Of a stretch of 64,000 nt of DNA, positions 26,761-34,159 are shown one piece after another. The stretch's first letter is position 1, and each line of letters starts with the position of its first letter. This stretch comes from G965250275 sp965250275 (lineage in GTDB: Bacteria > Pseudomonadota > Alphaproteobacteria > Rhodobacterales > Rhodobacteraceae). The stretch lies in the NCBI GenBank assembly GCA_965250275.1, contig OZ252297.1, forward strand, positions 4,665,971 through 4,729,970. The letters run 5' to 3'. The notes beneath the pieces were generated by a model. That model was given only the letters and a program-made list of their open reading frames with translations. It was not told where the DNA came from and searched no databases. The position numbers were made by a program, and so were the translations under genes.

Positions 26761-26868
26761 TTAAATCGCCTGTGAGCTTTTTAGTCCTGCCAGCACGCAT
26801 CGCCATCTCCGCTGCAGCGGGGGAATGGCAGAGGTGTTTTGTGCGTCAGCGGTCACCGCTTCGTACAT
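26761..26868 (-). CDS. Possible 35-residue leader ORF directly after the cobalamin riboswitch
   Basis: ATG at 26866-26868 follows a very strong ribosome site (GGAGGGAG at 26875-26882), which lies in the 3' arm of a hairpin (CCAGG/CCTGG at 26881-26898) next to the riboswitch. The peptide begins MYEAVTADAQNTSAI and ends at TAA 26761-26763. It has no recognised homologue. This is the first translatable frame under riboswitch control, so the switch may act on its translation and couple to downstream genes. Confidence 0.4.
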   Translation of the reverse strand: MYEAVTADAQNTSAIPPLQRRWRCVLAGLKSSQAI

Positions 26869-26880
26869 ATGCATCTCCCT

Positions 26881-27110
26881 CCAGGACACCCCGCCTGGGT
26901 CAATTAACATCACGATGGCAGGTCTCCTGACTCGCGGGTCGCCGCTTTCCCGAACCTTCCCAGACCGTCCCGTTTCGGTTGGTCCAGTGGTGTCTTCGGG
27001 GTCGCTCGCCGCCTACAGTTGCGGGGGCAGTCACGGACTTGGAGCCTACAATCGGCACCGCACCGTGTTCCCATTTCATCTCGCCGACTCAACGTCTTTG
27101 AGAACCATCT
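26881..27110 (-). promoter_or_regulatory. Cobalamin (adenosylcobalamin) riboswitch
   Basis: On the minus strand the classic blocks occur in order: ATGGGAACACGGTG at about 27074-27061, then TCCGTGACTGCCCCCGCAACTG around 27020-27040, CACTGGACC and GGTCTGGGAAGG in the peripheral arms, and finally the B12 box GAGTCAGGAGACCTGCC at 26933-26917. A short hairpin (26881-26898) overlaps the following ribosome site, so translational control is likely. All tightly packed genes down to 21976 would be repressed by cobalamin. Confidence 0.96.
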
Positions 27111-27265
27111 CCCGCACGTAAGCCGCTTTGCGTGACCCGGTCAAGGATCAAGCGAAGGGATTTCGAATTGGATGGGAATTACCTTCGACCGAGAGTGAAC
27201 GATCAAGGGGGCAGGCCCTTTTTCGCGCAGCACACGCAAGGTCTGTCGGTCCCAGGTTCGAACGG

Positions 27266-27682
27266 TTACGACAATACGCGCACCAGCAGGCGTTTCAGCG
27301 TCTGCACCTCTGTGCTGGAGATGGGCTCCAGCATTGCGCCGATGACTTCAGCAACCGTTTGCATCAGTTCACCAACGATCTCCTCCCCCTCTGAGGTTAG
27401 CACCACCAGGGTGACGCGGGCATCGTCCGGCGAAGCCCTTCGCTCGACGAGTCCTTTGGTTTCCAGCGACCGGATGGTGCGCGTCATCTGAGATTTGTCA
27501 CGTGCCACGCGCTTTGTGAGTTCGTTGAGCCCGATACATCCGGTTTCTGCGAGGGTCATCAGCACGACCCCACCACCCGGCCCAACGGATTTCCTGTCGA
27601 AGCTCGGCGCGCGCGCCTGCAATCCACCGTGAATGCGGCGCATGAACCGGTCGATGAGCAGGGCGAGGTCAGGGTCTTGCAT
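27266..27682 (-). CDS. MarR-family transcriptional regulator
   Basis: 138 residues, normal MarR length. The winged helix-turn-helix is seen in GCIGLNELTKRVARDKSQMTRTIRSLE (about residues 48-75, helix-turn-helix with recognition helix KSQMTRTIRSLE), and the wing DPRR-like segment is RRASPDDARVTLVVLT (about 81-96). N- and C-terminal helices form the dimer domain. It is transcribed divergently from a small membrane protein, with an inverted-repeat operator in between. The ligand is unknown. Confidence 0.9.
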   Translation of the reverse strand: MQDPDLALLIDRFMRRIHGGLQARAPSFDRKSVGPGGGVVLMTLAETGCIGLNELTKRVARDKSQMTRTIRSLETKGLVERRASPDDARVTLVVLTSEGEEIVGELMQTVAEVIGAMLEPISSTEVQTLKRLLVRVLS

Positions 27683-27694
27683 CTTGCGCCATAG

Positions 27695-27735
27695 GTTGAC
27701 TTAGTCCACCTTTCCAGTTAGTAGACATAGTCAAC
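27695..27735. promoter_or_regulatory. Inverted-repeat operator for the MarR regulator
   Basis: GTTGACTTAGTCCAC (27695-27709, plus strand) and GTTGACTATGTCTAC (27735-27721, minus strand) are 15-bp copies matching at 12 positions and facing each other across 11 bases. They lie 12 bases upstream of the marR start and 42 upstream of the divergent gene. This is the layout of an autoregulated MarR divergent promoter. Confidence 0.75.
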
Positions 27736-27777
27736 TTAATGCCCCCGCCCCGCATCGGCAAGCACAAGGAGCTGCAA

Positions 27778-28227
27778 ATGACCAACGCACAGAAAACCGC
27801 GCTCAAGGTGGCCGCTGTCCTCTGGGTCATTTGGGGACTGGTGCACATCCTCGCCGGTGTCATCGTGTTGTCCAGTGATGCGGCAGGCGGGTTTTCGGCC
27901 ATCGCCGACGCGGTCGACCCGTCCGCGCTTGAGGCGCAATACCATGAGGCCGTCGGTGGCGTGCTCAATCAGCACGGATGGAACCTTGCGTGGTTCGGCG
28001 GTGTGACCCTGATCGGAGCTGTCCTGATCTGGCGGCAGAACCTCACCGCCATCTGGGTGACCGGGATGGTGGGAGGCCTCGCCGACCTGGGGTATCTGCT
28101 GTTCGTGGACGTTCCGGGCTACGTGAACTTCGTGCCGGGGACGGTCATGACGCTGGTGTCCGGCACCGCGATTGTTTTGAGCTTCTGGGTGTGGCTGTCC
28201 AGCCGTGGTGGGGATGGGGTGGCCTGA
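27778..28227 (+). CDS. Four-helix membrane protein controlled by the adjacent MarR regulator
   Basis: 149 residues from ATG at 27778, after AAGGAG six bases upstream. Four hydrophobic helices: about residues 10-28, 62-80, 85-108 and 113-137. The segment QHGWNLAWFGGVTLIG in the second helix and the WVIWGLVHILAG at the N-terminus are distinctive, but I recognise no named family. The divergent MarR gene and the shared operator suggest that expression is induced by a small molecule. A role in stress or efflux is possible, not shown. Confidence 0.7.
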   Translation: MTNAQKTALKVAAVLWVIWGLVHILAGVIVLSSDAAGGFSAIADAVDPSALEAQYHEAVGGVLNQHGWNLAWFGGVTLIGAVLIWRQNLTAIWVTGMVGGLADLGYLLFVDVPGYVNFVPGTVMTLVSGTAIVLSFWVWLSSRGGDGVA

Positions 28228-28458
28228 CTTCCGGGGGCGCCCGAACCACCATTACTTCAATTGAGGGTCGCTATCGCCGGCAAAGTGCCGGTTGTGACAT
28301 TTATGAACACCTTGAGAACATGACGTCTTTTCGCGCCAGTGAGGTAGGCTGAAACTCCCAACAACGCGTTGTCACAGAGAGCTTCAAGGTCGCCGATCGG
28401 TTGTTAGTATCTTACACAGGCTGTATCTTGGCATAAAATCACAAATTCCAAGGCGTCG

Positions 28459-29877
28459 ATGGTAACTCAGCAGCAGATTTCGGAATGGCAAACATCTGAC
28501 TCCGAGAACGAACACTTGGAGTTTAAGGAAGCTAAATTCAATTTCGACAGGACAAAGCTCTTCAAGTATGTCGTTGCGTTGGCGAACGAAGGAGGAGGCT
28601 ACCTAGTCCTTGGTATGACAAACGCCAAACCTCGACAGGTTGTGGGCTCACAGGCTTTCAAAGACTTGAACGAGTTGAAATCCGACGTTCGCTCGAGCGT
28701 TGGGTTAAACGTCGAAGCTTCTGAGCACGTCGTAGAGGGTAATCGATTATTGGTAATTCGCGCGCCGAGTCGACCGAATGGGTCGGCTTACGAATACAAA
28801 GGCGCCTACTACATGCGGTGTGGGGAAGAGCTTGTACCCATGACTGAAGACCGGCTTCGAGAAATCTTTCAGGAAGACCGAAGCTGGGACAACGACATTA
28901 TCCGTAACGGCCTAAGCGGCGAAGAAGTTTGCCAACTCTTGGACGTAGCCACGATGTTCGACATGTTGAACCTTCCTCAGTCTGACAGTGTCATTGAAGC
29001 AACAAGCCGCCTAACGAGCCTTCGCTTGATCATTGAGGATGGCGACAAATTCTCTCTAACGAATAGTGGTGCAGTAGCTCTGGCAAAAGACTTAGGGGCC
29101 TTTCCTGAGCTGGAAAGAAAAGCGCCTCGGTTGATTGTTTACAATGGCTTGGACAAGCTAGACACACGTGTCGACATCACTGGCCAACGCGGATACGCAT
29201 GCGGATTTCAAGGCTTGGTTCGTCAGTGCATGCAATACATGCCTCAAAACGAGGTTGTCGAAGATGCCCTACGCCGTACAGTTCCGCTGTTTCCCGAAAG
29301 AGCGATGCGCGAAATCATCGCAAATGCGCTGATACATCAAGACTTCTTTGCAACCGGTGCAGGCCCATTAGTTGAAATCTACCCCAATCGTGTTGAGGTC
29401 TCCAACCCCGGCAAACCCATCGTTCCCGTAGAACGTTTCATCGATGGCCATATGTCCCGAAACGAACTGCTGGCCAAACTTATGAGGCAGCTCAATATCT
29501 GCGAGGAACGCAGTAGTGGGATTGATCGTGTTGTTGCTACTGCTGAAAGCTTCCAATTGCCTGCGCCCGAGTTCTTACAGTCCTTCGCTTCGACAACTAT
29601 CGTCGTTTACGGTCCGCGCGATTTTCAAAAGATGACGTCCGATGACAAAGTGCGCGCATGCTATCAGCATTGCGTGCTAAAGTGGGTCATGCGGGAACAT
29701 ATGACCAACGAGTCTTTGTGCGCCCGCTTCGGTTTGGATGACCGAGGAAAAGCTAGCGCTTCCAAGATTATCAAAGCTACTGTAGACGCGGGGTTGGTTG
29801 CGTCTGACCCTACAGTCGGTGCCTCTCGTAAGTACGCTCGCTACGTACCAAGTTGGTCGCTACAAGATGTAGGGTGA
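28459..29877 (+). CDS. AlbA_2 (Schlafen-type) DNA-binding / HATPase_c_4 protein
   Basis: 472 residues. The N-terminal AlbA_2 domain shows HLEFKEAKFNFDRTKLFKYV and ALANEGGGYLVLGM (about residues 20-55). The central to C-terminal part has RAMREIIANALIHQDF and VEVSNPGKP (about 280-320), the HATPase_c_4 helicase-like ATP-binding part. The C-terminal 80 residues look like a winged helix. The DNA is clearly less GC-rich than its neighbours, with many AT-ending codons, suggesting horizontal transfer. Such proteins are often found in genomic islands and defence loci. It stands alone upstream of tRNA-Pro. Confidence 0.8.
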   Translation: MVTQQQISEWQTSDSENEHLEFKEAKFNFDRTKLFKYVVALANEGGGYLVLGMTNAKPRQVVGSQAFKDLNELKSDVRSSVGLNVEASEHVVEGNRLLVIRAPSRPNGSAYEYKGAYYMRCGEELVPMTEDRLREIFQEDRSWDNDIIRNGLSGEEVCQLLDVATMFDMLNLPQSDSVIEATSRLTSLRLIIEDGDKFSLTNSGAVALAKDLGAFPELERKAPRLIVYNGLDKLDTRVDITGQRGYACGFQGLVRQCMQYMPQNEVVEDALRRTVPLFPERAMREIIANALIHQDFFATGAGPLVEIYPNRVEVSNPGKPIVPVERFIDGHMSRNELLAKLMRQLNICEERSSGIDRVVATAESFQLPAPEFLQSFASTTIVVYGPRDFQKMTSDDKVRACYQHCVLKWVMREHMTNESLCARFGLDDRGKASASKIIKATVDAGLVASDPTVGASRKYARYVPSWSLQDVG

Positions 29878-30255
29878 TTTTTCTTCTGAAACATGCATGT
29901 CAACACCTTTTTTGAAATTCTTTTTCTTTGATAACAGCAGGTTCTTAAAATCTCTCATTTTCCAAATGGCCACCGAGCTAAGTCTGGAATCTAAATGTAT
30001 GTGCCGGAAAATGCCACGAATTCCGAACATTGGCGAACATCCTAACGTTCCCAAAACAGAATGTCTTAGTAGAGAATGGTCATCTCCTTGGCCGTGGGAA
30101 ACCGGGAGCTTTTTCATGACCGGGCCGAACACAGACAAGACTCCACGAATAGATCTGCTTCACAGTTGGGGATCAAAGATTGCCGTCGACGTTACAGGCC
30201 AGACCAACCTGCTTGTCGTTGTCTGGGCGTTCGCTGCTGCGGGTGACCTGAATCA
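29878..30255. other. AT-rich intergenic stretch after the AlbA_2 gene; possible small RNA
   Basis: No convincing coding frame. Poly-T-rich patches occur at 29911-29940. The sequence keeps the lower GC of the accessory gene until about 30170 and then ends in a strong plus-strand terminator at 30256-30288. It may be a long 3' UTR, or host an unannotated small RNA. Confidence 0.4.
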
Positions 30256-30288
30256 GCCGACCTTGCGTATCAAAGGTCGGCGTTTTTT
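30256..30288 (+). terminator. Strong rho-independent terminator
   Basis: GCCGACCTT (30256-30264) and AAGGTCGGC (30273-30281) form a perfect 9-bp stem with an 8-base loop, followed by GTTTTTT. The nearest plus-strand stop is about 380 bases upstream. Confidence 0.85.
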
Positions 30289-30494
30289 AAATCTCGTCCG
30301 CCTTGTGCGTCCGCGTGTCGCCCGAACGGATCATTTCGGCAAGCTGTTTTTGGGCGCTGATGCAGTCGGTAGTCGGGCTGTAAATTGGGTATGTTCTGCA
30401 GCTCTTACTTGATGTTCCGTCCAAACTGGCACACCGAGCGTCATTCAACGTAGGCGCTGGAATGCGGTAAGGCCGCGATATATATACTTTTTAT

Positions 30495-30571
30495 TGGTCG
30501 GAGTGGCGAGATTCGAACTCACGACCCCTGCCTCCCGAAGACAGTGCTCTACCAGGCTGAGCTACACTCCG
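30495..30571 (-). tRNA. tRNA-Pro (anticodon CGG)
   Basis: 77 bases with encoded CCA. The acceptor CGGAGTG pairs with CACTCCG, the D arm is GCTC-AGCCTGGTA-GAGC, the anticodon stem CTGTC pairs with GGCAG (one G-T pair) and the loop is TTCGGGA, giving CGG. The T loop is TTCGAAT. It reads CCG proline codons, frequent in this GC-rich genome. It is 88 bases downstream of leuB on the same strand. Confidence 0.96.
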
Positions 30572-30659
30572 ACCGTGGCGCGCGGGATAGCGGAGGTGAC
30601 CCCGCTTTGCAAGCTGCATTCGGGCGCCGGGAGCGCAGGACGCCGCCCGGCCAAACCCG

Positions 30660-31766
30660 TCAGAGGCTGTCGTCCAGGGCCGAAAGGATCGCGGTCCCCA
30701 TCTCGGTGGTCGACATGGGGGTGACCCCTTCTTCGCCCAGGAGGTCCGCGGTGCGGCCACCATCGGCCAGGACTTTTTCGACGGCGGCTTCCAGACGGTC
30801 CGCCTCTGCCCCCTGATCAAAGGAGTAGCGCAACGCCATTGCAAAGCTGAGGATACAGGCAATCGGATTGGCCTTGCCCTGCCCCGCGATGTCGGGAGCG
30901 GAGCCATGCACCGGCTCGTAGAGCGCCTTGGGCCGACCATTCTCCATCGGGGCGCCCAGCGAAGCAGAGGGCAGCATGCCCAGCGATCCGGTCAGCATCG
31001 CGGCCGCGTCTGACAGAAGGTCTCCGAACAGATTGTCCGTCACGATCACATCGAACTGCTTGGGCCAGCGGCAGAGCTGCATCGCACCCGCGTCTGCATA
31101 CATGTGGCTCAGTTCCACATCGGGGTAATCATCGGCGTGCACCTTGGAGACCACCTCGCGCCAGAGAATACCGCTCTCCATCACGTTGGCCTTCTCCATC
31201 GAACACACCTTGTTCCCGCGGCGGCGGGCCAGTTCAAAGGCAGAGCGCGCCACGCGATCAATCTCGCTCTCCGTATAACGCTGCGTGTTGATCCCGACCC
31301 GCTCGTTGCCTTCCTGCACAATGCCGCGCGGCTCGCCAAAGTAGATGCCCGAGGTCAGCTCGCGCACAATCATGATATCCAGACCGGCGACCACATCACG
31401 TTTCAGGGACGAAAAATCCGCCAGCGCATCAAAGCATTGCGCGGGCCGCAAGTTTGCAAACAGGTCCATCTCCTTGCGCAGGCGCAGCAAGCCGCGCTCG
31501 GGCTTCACGCTGAAATCCAGCACGTCGTATTTTGGGCCGCCAACGGCGCCCAGCAGAACCGCATCGGCTTCTTGGGCGCGTGCCATCGTGTCGTCATGCA
31601 GCGGGGTCCCGTGGGCGTCATACGCCGCTCCACCCACCAGATCCTCGCTGACATCAAAGGCCAGCCCGCGCTTGTCCCCGTACCAGTCGATGATGCGGCG
31701 CACTTCGGTCATGACCTCAGGGCCGATGCCGTCACCCGGCAAGATGAGAAGCGATGGGTTGGACAT
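30660..31766 (-). CDS. leuB: 3-isopropylmalate dehydrogenase
   Basis: 368 residues from ATG at 31764-31766, after AGGAGT. The N-terminus SLLILPGDGIGPEVMTEV is the family signature. The substrate-binding residues lie in LLRLRKEMDLFANLRP (about 95-110), and the NAD-binding and metal motif is VIVTDNLFGDLLSDAAAMLTG (about 245-265; Asp ligands present). GSAPDIAGQGKANP is the C-terminal hallmark. The enzyme oxidatively decarboxylates 3-isopropylmalate to 2-ketoisocaproate in leucine synthesis. No other leu gene is next to it in this window. Confidence 0.97.
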   Translation of the reverse strand: MSNPSLLILPGDGIGPEVMTEVRRIIDWYGDKRGLAFDVSEDLVGGAAYDAHGTPLHDDTMARAQEADAVLLGAVGGPKYDVLDFSVKPERGLLRLRKEMDLFANLRPAQCFDALADFSSLKRDVVAGLDIMIVRELTSGIYFGEPRGIVQEGNERVGINTQRYTESEIDRVARSAFELARRRGNKVCSMEKANVMESGILWREVVSKVHADDYPDVELSHMYADAGAMQLCRWPKQFDVIVTDNLFGDLLSDAAAMLTGSLGMLPSASLGAPMENGRPKALYEPVHGSAPDIAGQGKANPIACILSFAMALRYSFDQGAEADRLEAAVEKVLADGGRTADLLGEEGVTPMSTTEMGTAILSALDDSL

Positions 31767-31892
31767 TCGGGCACTCCTTCGGATTCTTGATCGCATTGCC
31801 CCTATCGTGCACCCGCCACAGGGTCAACAATTGGCGGGGCGGTGGGGACGCGCGGATATGGAAAGAATTGACAATCCACCACCGAGTACGAA

Positions 31893-32810
31893 ATGAACCT
31901 CAGTATGAGCCATTCGGAATTGTCCAAGAAAGTACTGGATTGCCTGCGTCGCGAAGGGGTCAAGCCGGGATTCCATATCCGCGAACAATGGCTGGCCGAT
32001 GCGCTGGGTGTATCCCGGTCGCCGGTGCGCAACGCGTTAAAGCAGCTTGAGTCTTTTGGCATTGTCCAGCTCAAGCCAAGTCGGGGGTTCTTTCTGACGG
32101 CCGAACCCGGATCGGAAGCGTTTGAAGAAGCCAATCTTCCCCAACCGGAAACCGAGCGGATTTACGCACAGATTGTCAGCGAGCGGTTTGCCAACCTGCT
32201 GGGCGATCAGGTTTCCGTCGCGGACCTGGTCCGGCGGTATGGCGTGGGACGCAGTGCGATCAACAAGGTCCTTGCGCGCATGCAGGAAGACGGTCTGGTT
32301 GAAAAGAGCTCGGGTCACAACTGGATCTTTGGCCCGGCCTTGAACGACGAATCCGCGTATCAGGAAAGCTACAGATTTCGGCTATTGCTGGAACCCGCTG
32401 CGATCCTTGAACCGGGTTTTTCGCTGCCTGCAAAGCAACTTGCTCTTTTGCGCCGGACCCATGAGGACGCGATTGCGACAGGCCCGTCCCAAGTTCCGAT
32501 CCAACGCCTGCTGGACATCGACGCAGGGTTTCACAACGCGCTGGCCGATGCCTGCGGGAACCGGTTCATCGCACAGTCGATCCGTCAGCAGTCCCGGCTA
32601 CGGCGTCTTTCAGAATATCAGAAATACATCGCTTCTGACCGGTTGACCGCATCGCTGCAGGAGCATCTGGGCATCCTCGACTCATTGCGCCGCAATGCAA
32701 ATGACGAGGCCGCCGCGCGTTTGGCAGACCACATCAGGGCATCAGACCGGAACCGGCTCGATTTCCGCAAGGTTCGTATTCTTGCGCACCGCCGCCTGAC
32801 GCGCCTCTAA
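31893..32810 (+). CDS. GntR-type regulator with two winged-helix segments and an FCD-like domain
   Basis: 305 residues; the start could be the fifth codon (MSHSELSKKV). Residues about 7-65 form a GntR-type winged helix (IREQWLADALGVSRSPVRNALKQLESFGIV). A second, similar segment follows at about 85-145 (VSVADLVRRYGVGRSAINKVLARMQEDGLVEK), and the last 150 residues are a helical FCD effector domain. Two DNA-binding modules in one chain are uncommon in the family. It lies directly upstream of the pot-like operon in the same direction and is its probable regulator; the ligand is unknown. Confidence 0.85.
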   Translation: MNLSMSHSELSKKVLDCLRREGVKPGFHIREQWLADALGVSRSPVRNALKQLESFGIVQLKPSRGFFLTAEPGSEAFEEANLPQPETERIYAQIVSERFANLLGDQVSVADLVRRYGVGRSAINKVLARMQEDGLVEKSSGHNWIFGPALNDESAYQESYRFRLLLEPAAILEPGFSLPAKQLALLRRTHEDAIATGPSQVPIQRLLDIDAGFHNALADACGNRFIAQSIRQQSRLRRLSEYQKYIASDRLTASLQEHLGILDSLRRNANDEAAARLADHIRASDRNRLDFRKVRILAHRRLTRL

Positions 32811-32943
32811 ATTCAGCAGCCGGTTTTCATTACCGTTTCATACCCTTAACCCGGAGCTGCTCAGTGCGCGCCTGCCGGGCAACATCTCGCAGTCGGTCAG
32901 CTCGCGATGTTTGGCGCCAGTTGGATTGCATTATTTCTAAAAA

Positions 32944-33015
32944 TGGTACAACCTTCCAAAATCGCGGACCCGCAATTGACGGGTCCGCATGCATGGACCC
33001 CGTGAGGTCCGATGC
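32944..33015 (+). promoter_or_regulatory. Candidate operator and paired hairpins in the leader of the pot-like operon
   Basis: TGGTACAACC (32944-32953) is close to the GntR/FCD operator pattern TNGTNNNACNA. Then GCGGACCCG (32964-32972) pairs perfectly with CGGGTCCGC (32980-32988), and GCATGGACC (32991-32999) pairs with GGTCCGATGC (33006-33015) with one bulge. The two stems share GGACC/GGTCC sequences and could re-pair alternatively. The ribosome site GGAGGAA follows at 33024-33030. Confidence 0.45.
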
Positions 33016-33037
33016 CCAACAACGGAGGAAAGCCAGC

Positions 33038-34087
33038 ATGCCCACACCACTGAGAACTCTTTCGGCCACGGTGGCCTTGTTGTCACTGACTGCTGGTGTG
33101 AGTCTTGCTCAGGACAAGATCGTCATATCCAACTGGGACGGCTATATGCCGGCCGATCTGCCCGAGAAGTTCGAAGCCGAAACCGGCATCAAGGTCGAAG
33201 TTGCCCTACACGGCACCAACGAAGAGATCATGGGCAAACTGGTGGCCGGCAAAGGCAAAGGATACGACGTCGTCTTTGTCTCTTCCCCCTTTGCAGAGGT
33301 TTTGAACAAGCTTGAACTTTCGGCCCCTATCGATGCTGCGCAAGTGCCGAATATGGCCAACCTCTATCCAGAGGCCATGACGCTGGCCTATGACCCCGGC
33401 AACACGTTCTCCGCCCCTTATGCGTGGGGCACGACAGGTCTGTGTTACCGGTCCGATCTCGTGGAAGGGTCGCCAGACAGCTGGAACGACCTGCTGAATC
33501 CAGGCGATGATCTGAAAGGCAAAGTGACCATGCTTGCCACCGATCGCTGGTTGATGGCGGCTGGTTTGCTGGCCAAGGGGTACTCGGTTAATGAAACGGA
33601 CCCGGCAAAGATCGAGGAAGTGAAATCACAGCTGATCGAAACCAAGAAGGACCTGCTCGCTTATGACGACACCACCTTCTACGCCAAACTTGTGTCCGGA
33701 GAGGCAAGCCTCGTGCACGCATGGGACGGATGGTGCAACTACGGCATCGCCGAAAACGCAGACATCAAATACGTGATTCCGAACGAAGGCACGGATCTCT
33801 GGGTAGACACAATGGTGATCCCGGCAGCATCCGAGAACAAAGAGGCGGCTCATCGCTTCATCGACTACATCCTGAGCGCGGACAACGGCAAATGGGTTGC
33901 CGAGAACATCCTGTACAAAGTACCCAACAAGGCCGCGATGGACGCATTAGATCCCGCTTTGATCGAAGCCTTTCCAAACCTTGGGATGGCCCCTGCTGAT
34001 ATCCTGCAACAGGAACAATTGCGCGATCTGGGCAACGCCCAGAAGGACTATACAAAGGCCGTGACGGAGATCACCGCCTCCAACTGA
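33038..34087 (+). CDS. PotD-like polyamine/amine ABC transporter substrate-binding protein
   Basis: 349 residues from ATG at 33038 with GGAGGAA upstream. A signal peptide (residues 1-24, ending SLAQ) is followed by KIVISNWDGYMPADLPEKFE, the PotD/PotF signature start. YDVVFVSSPF and VHAWDGWCNYG line the binding cleft. The protein would deliver spermidine, putrescine or a related amine to the permeases downstream. A 12-bp stem-loop separates it from the first permease gene. The catabolic genes that follow suggest an amine used as a carbon or nitrogen source. Confidence 0.88.
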   Translation: MPTPLRTLSATVALLSLTAGVSLAQDKIVISNWDGYMPADLPEKFEAETGIKVEVALHGTNEEIMGKLVAGKGKGYDVVFVSSPFAEVLNKLELSAPIDAAQVPNMANLYPEAMTLAYDPGNTFSAPYAWGTTGLCYRSDLVEGSPDSWNDLLNPGDDLKGKVTMLATDRWLMAAGLLAKGYSVNETDPAKIEEVKSQLIETKKDLLAYDDTTFYAKLVSGEASLVHAWDGWCNYGIAENADIKYVIPNEGTDLWVDTMVIPAASENKEAAHRFIDYILSADNGKWVAENILYKVPNKAAMDALDPALIEAFPNLGMAPADILQQEQLRDLGNAQKDYTKAVTEITASN

Positions 34088-34095
34088 CTATGGGC

Positions 34096-34125
34096 TCATC
34101 AGGCCAATCGGTGTTGGCCTGATGA
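34096..34125 (+). other. Intra-operonic 12-bp stem-loop after the binding-protein gene
   Basis: TCATCAGGCCAA pairs perfectly with TTGGCCTGATGA around a 6-base loop, 9 bases after the stop of the binding-protein gene. No T run follows, so it is not a classic terminator. Such hairpins commonly protect the 3' end of the binding-protein mRNA and raise its level over the permeases. Confidence 0.7.
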
Positions 34126-34159
34126 CACCTGATCGTATGCGCATGGGAATCCTCACAGA

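Noticed and set aside
26761..26868. CbtB-like cobalt transporter subunit after the cobalamin riboswitch
   Set aside because: The peptide is too short and lacks the CbtB transmembrane helix and C-terminal histidines, so I list it only as a leader ORF.
27240..27270. tRNA-like GGTTCGAA motif near the marR end
   Set aside because: No acceptor or anticodon arms surround it; isolated T-loop-like sequence.
28228..30571. Integrated element with attachment repeats at tRNA-Pro
   Set aside because: No integrase and no second copy of the tRNA 3' end were seen; only composition suggests transfer.
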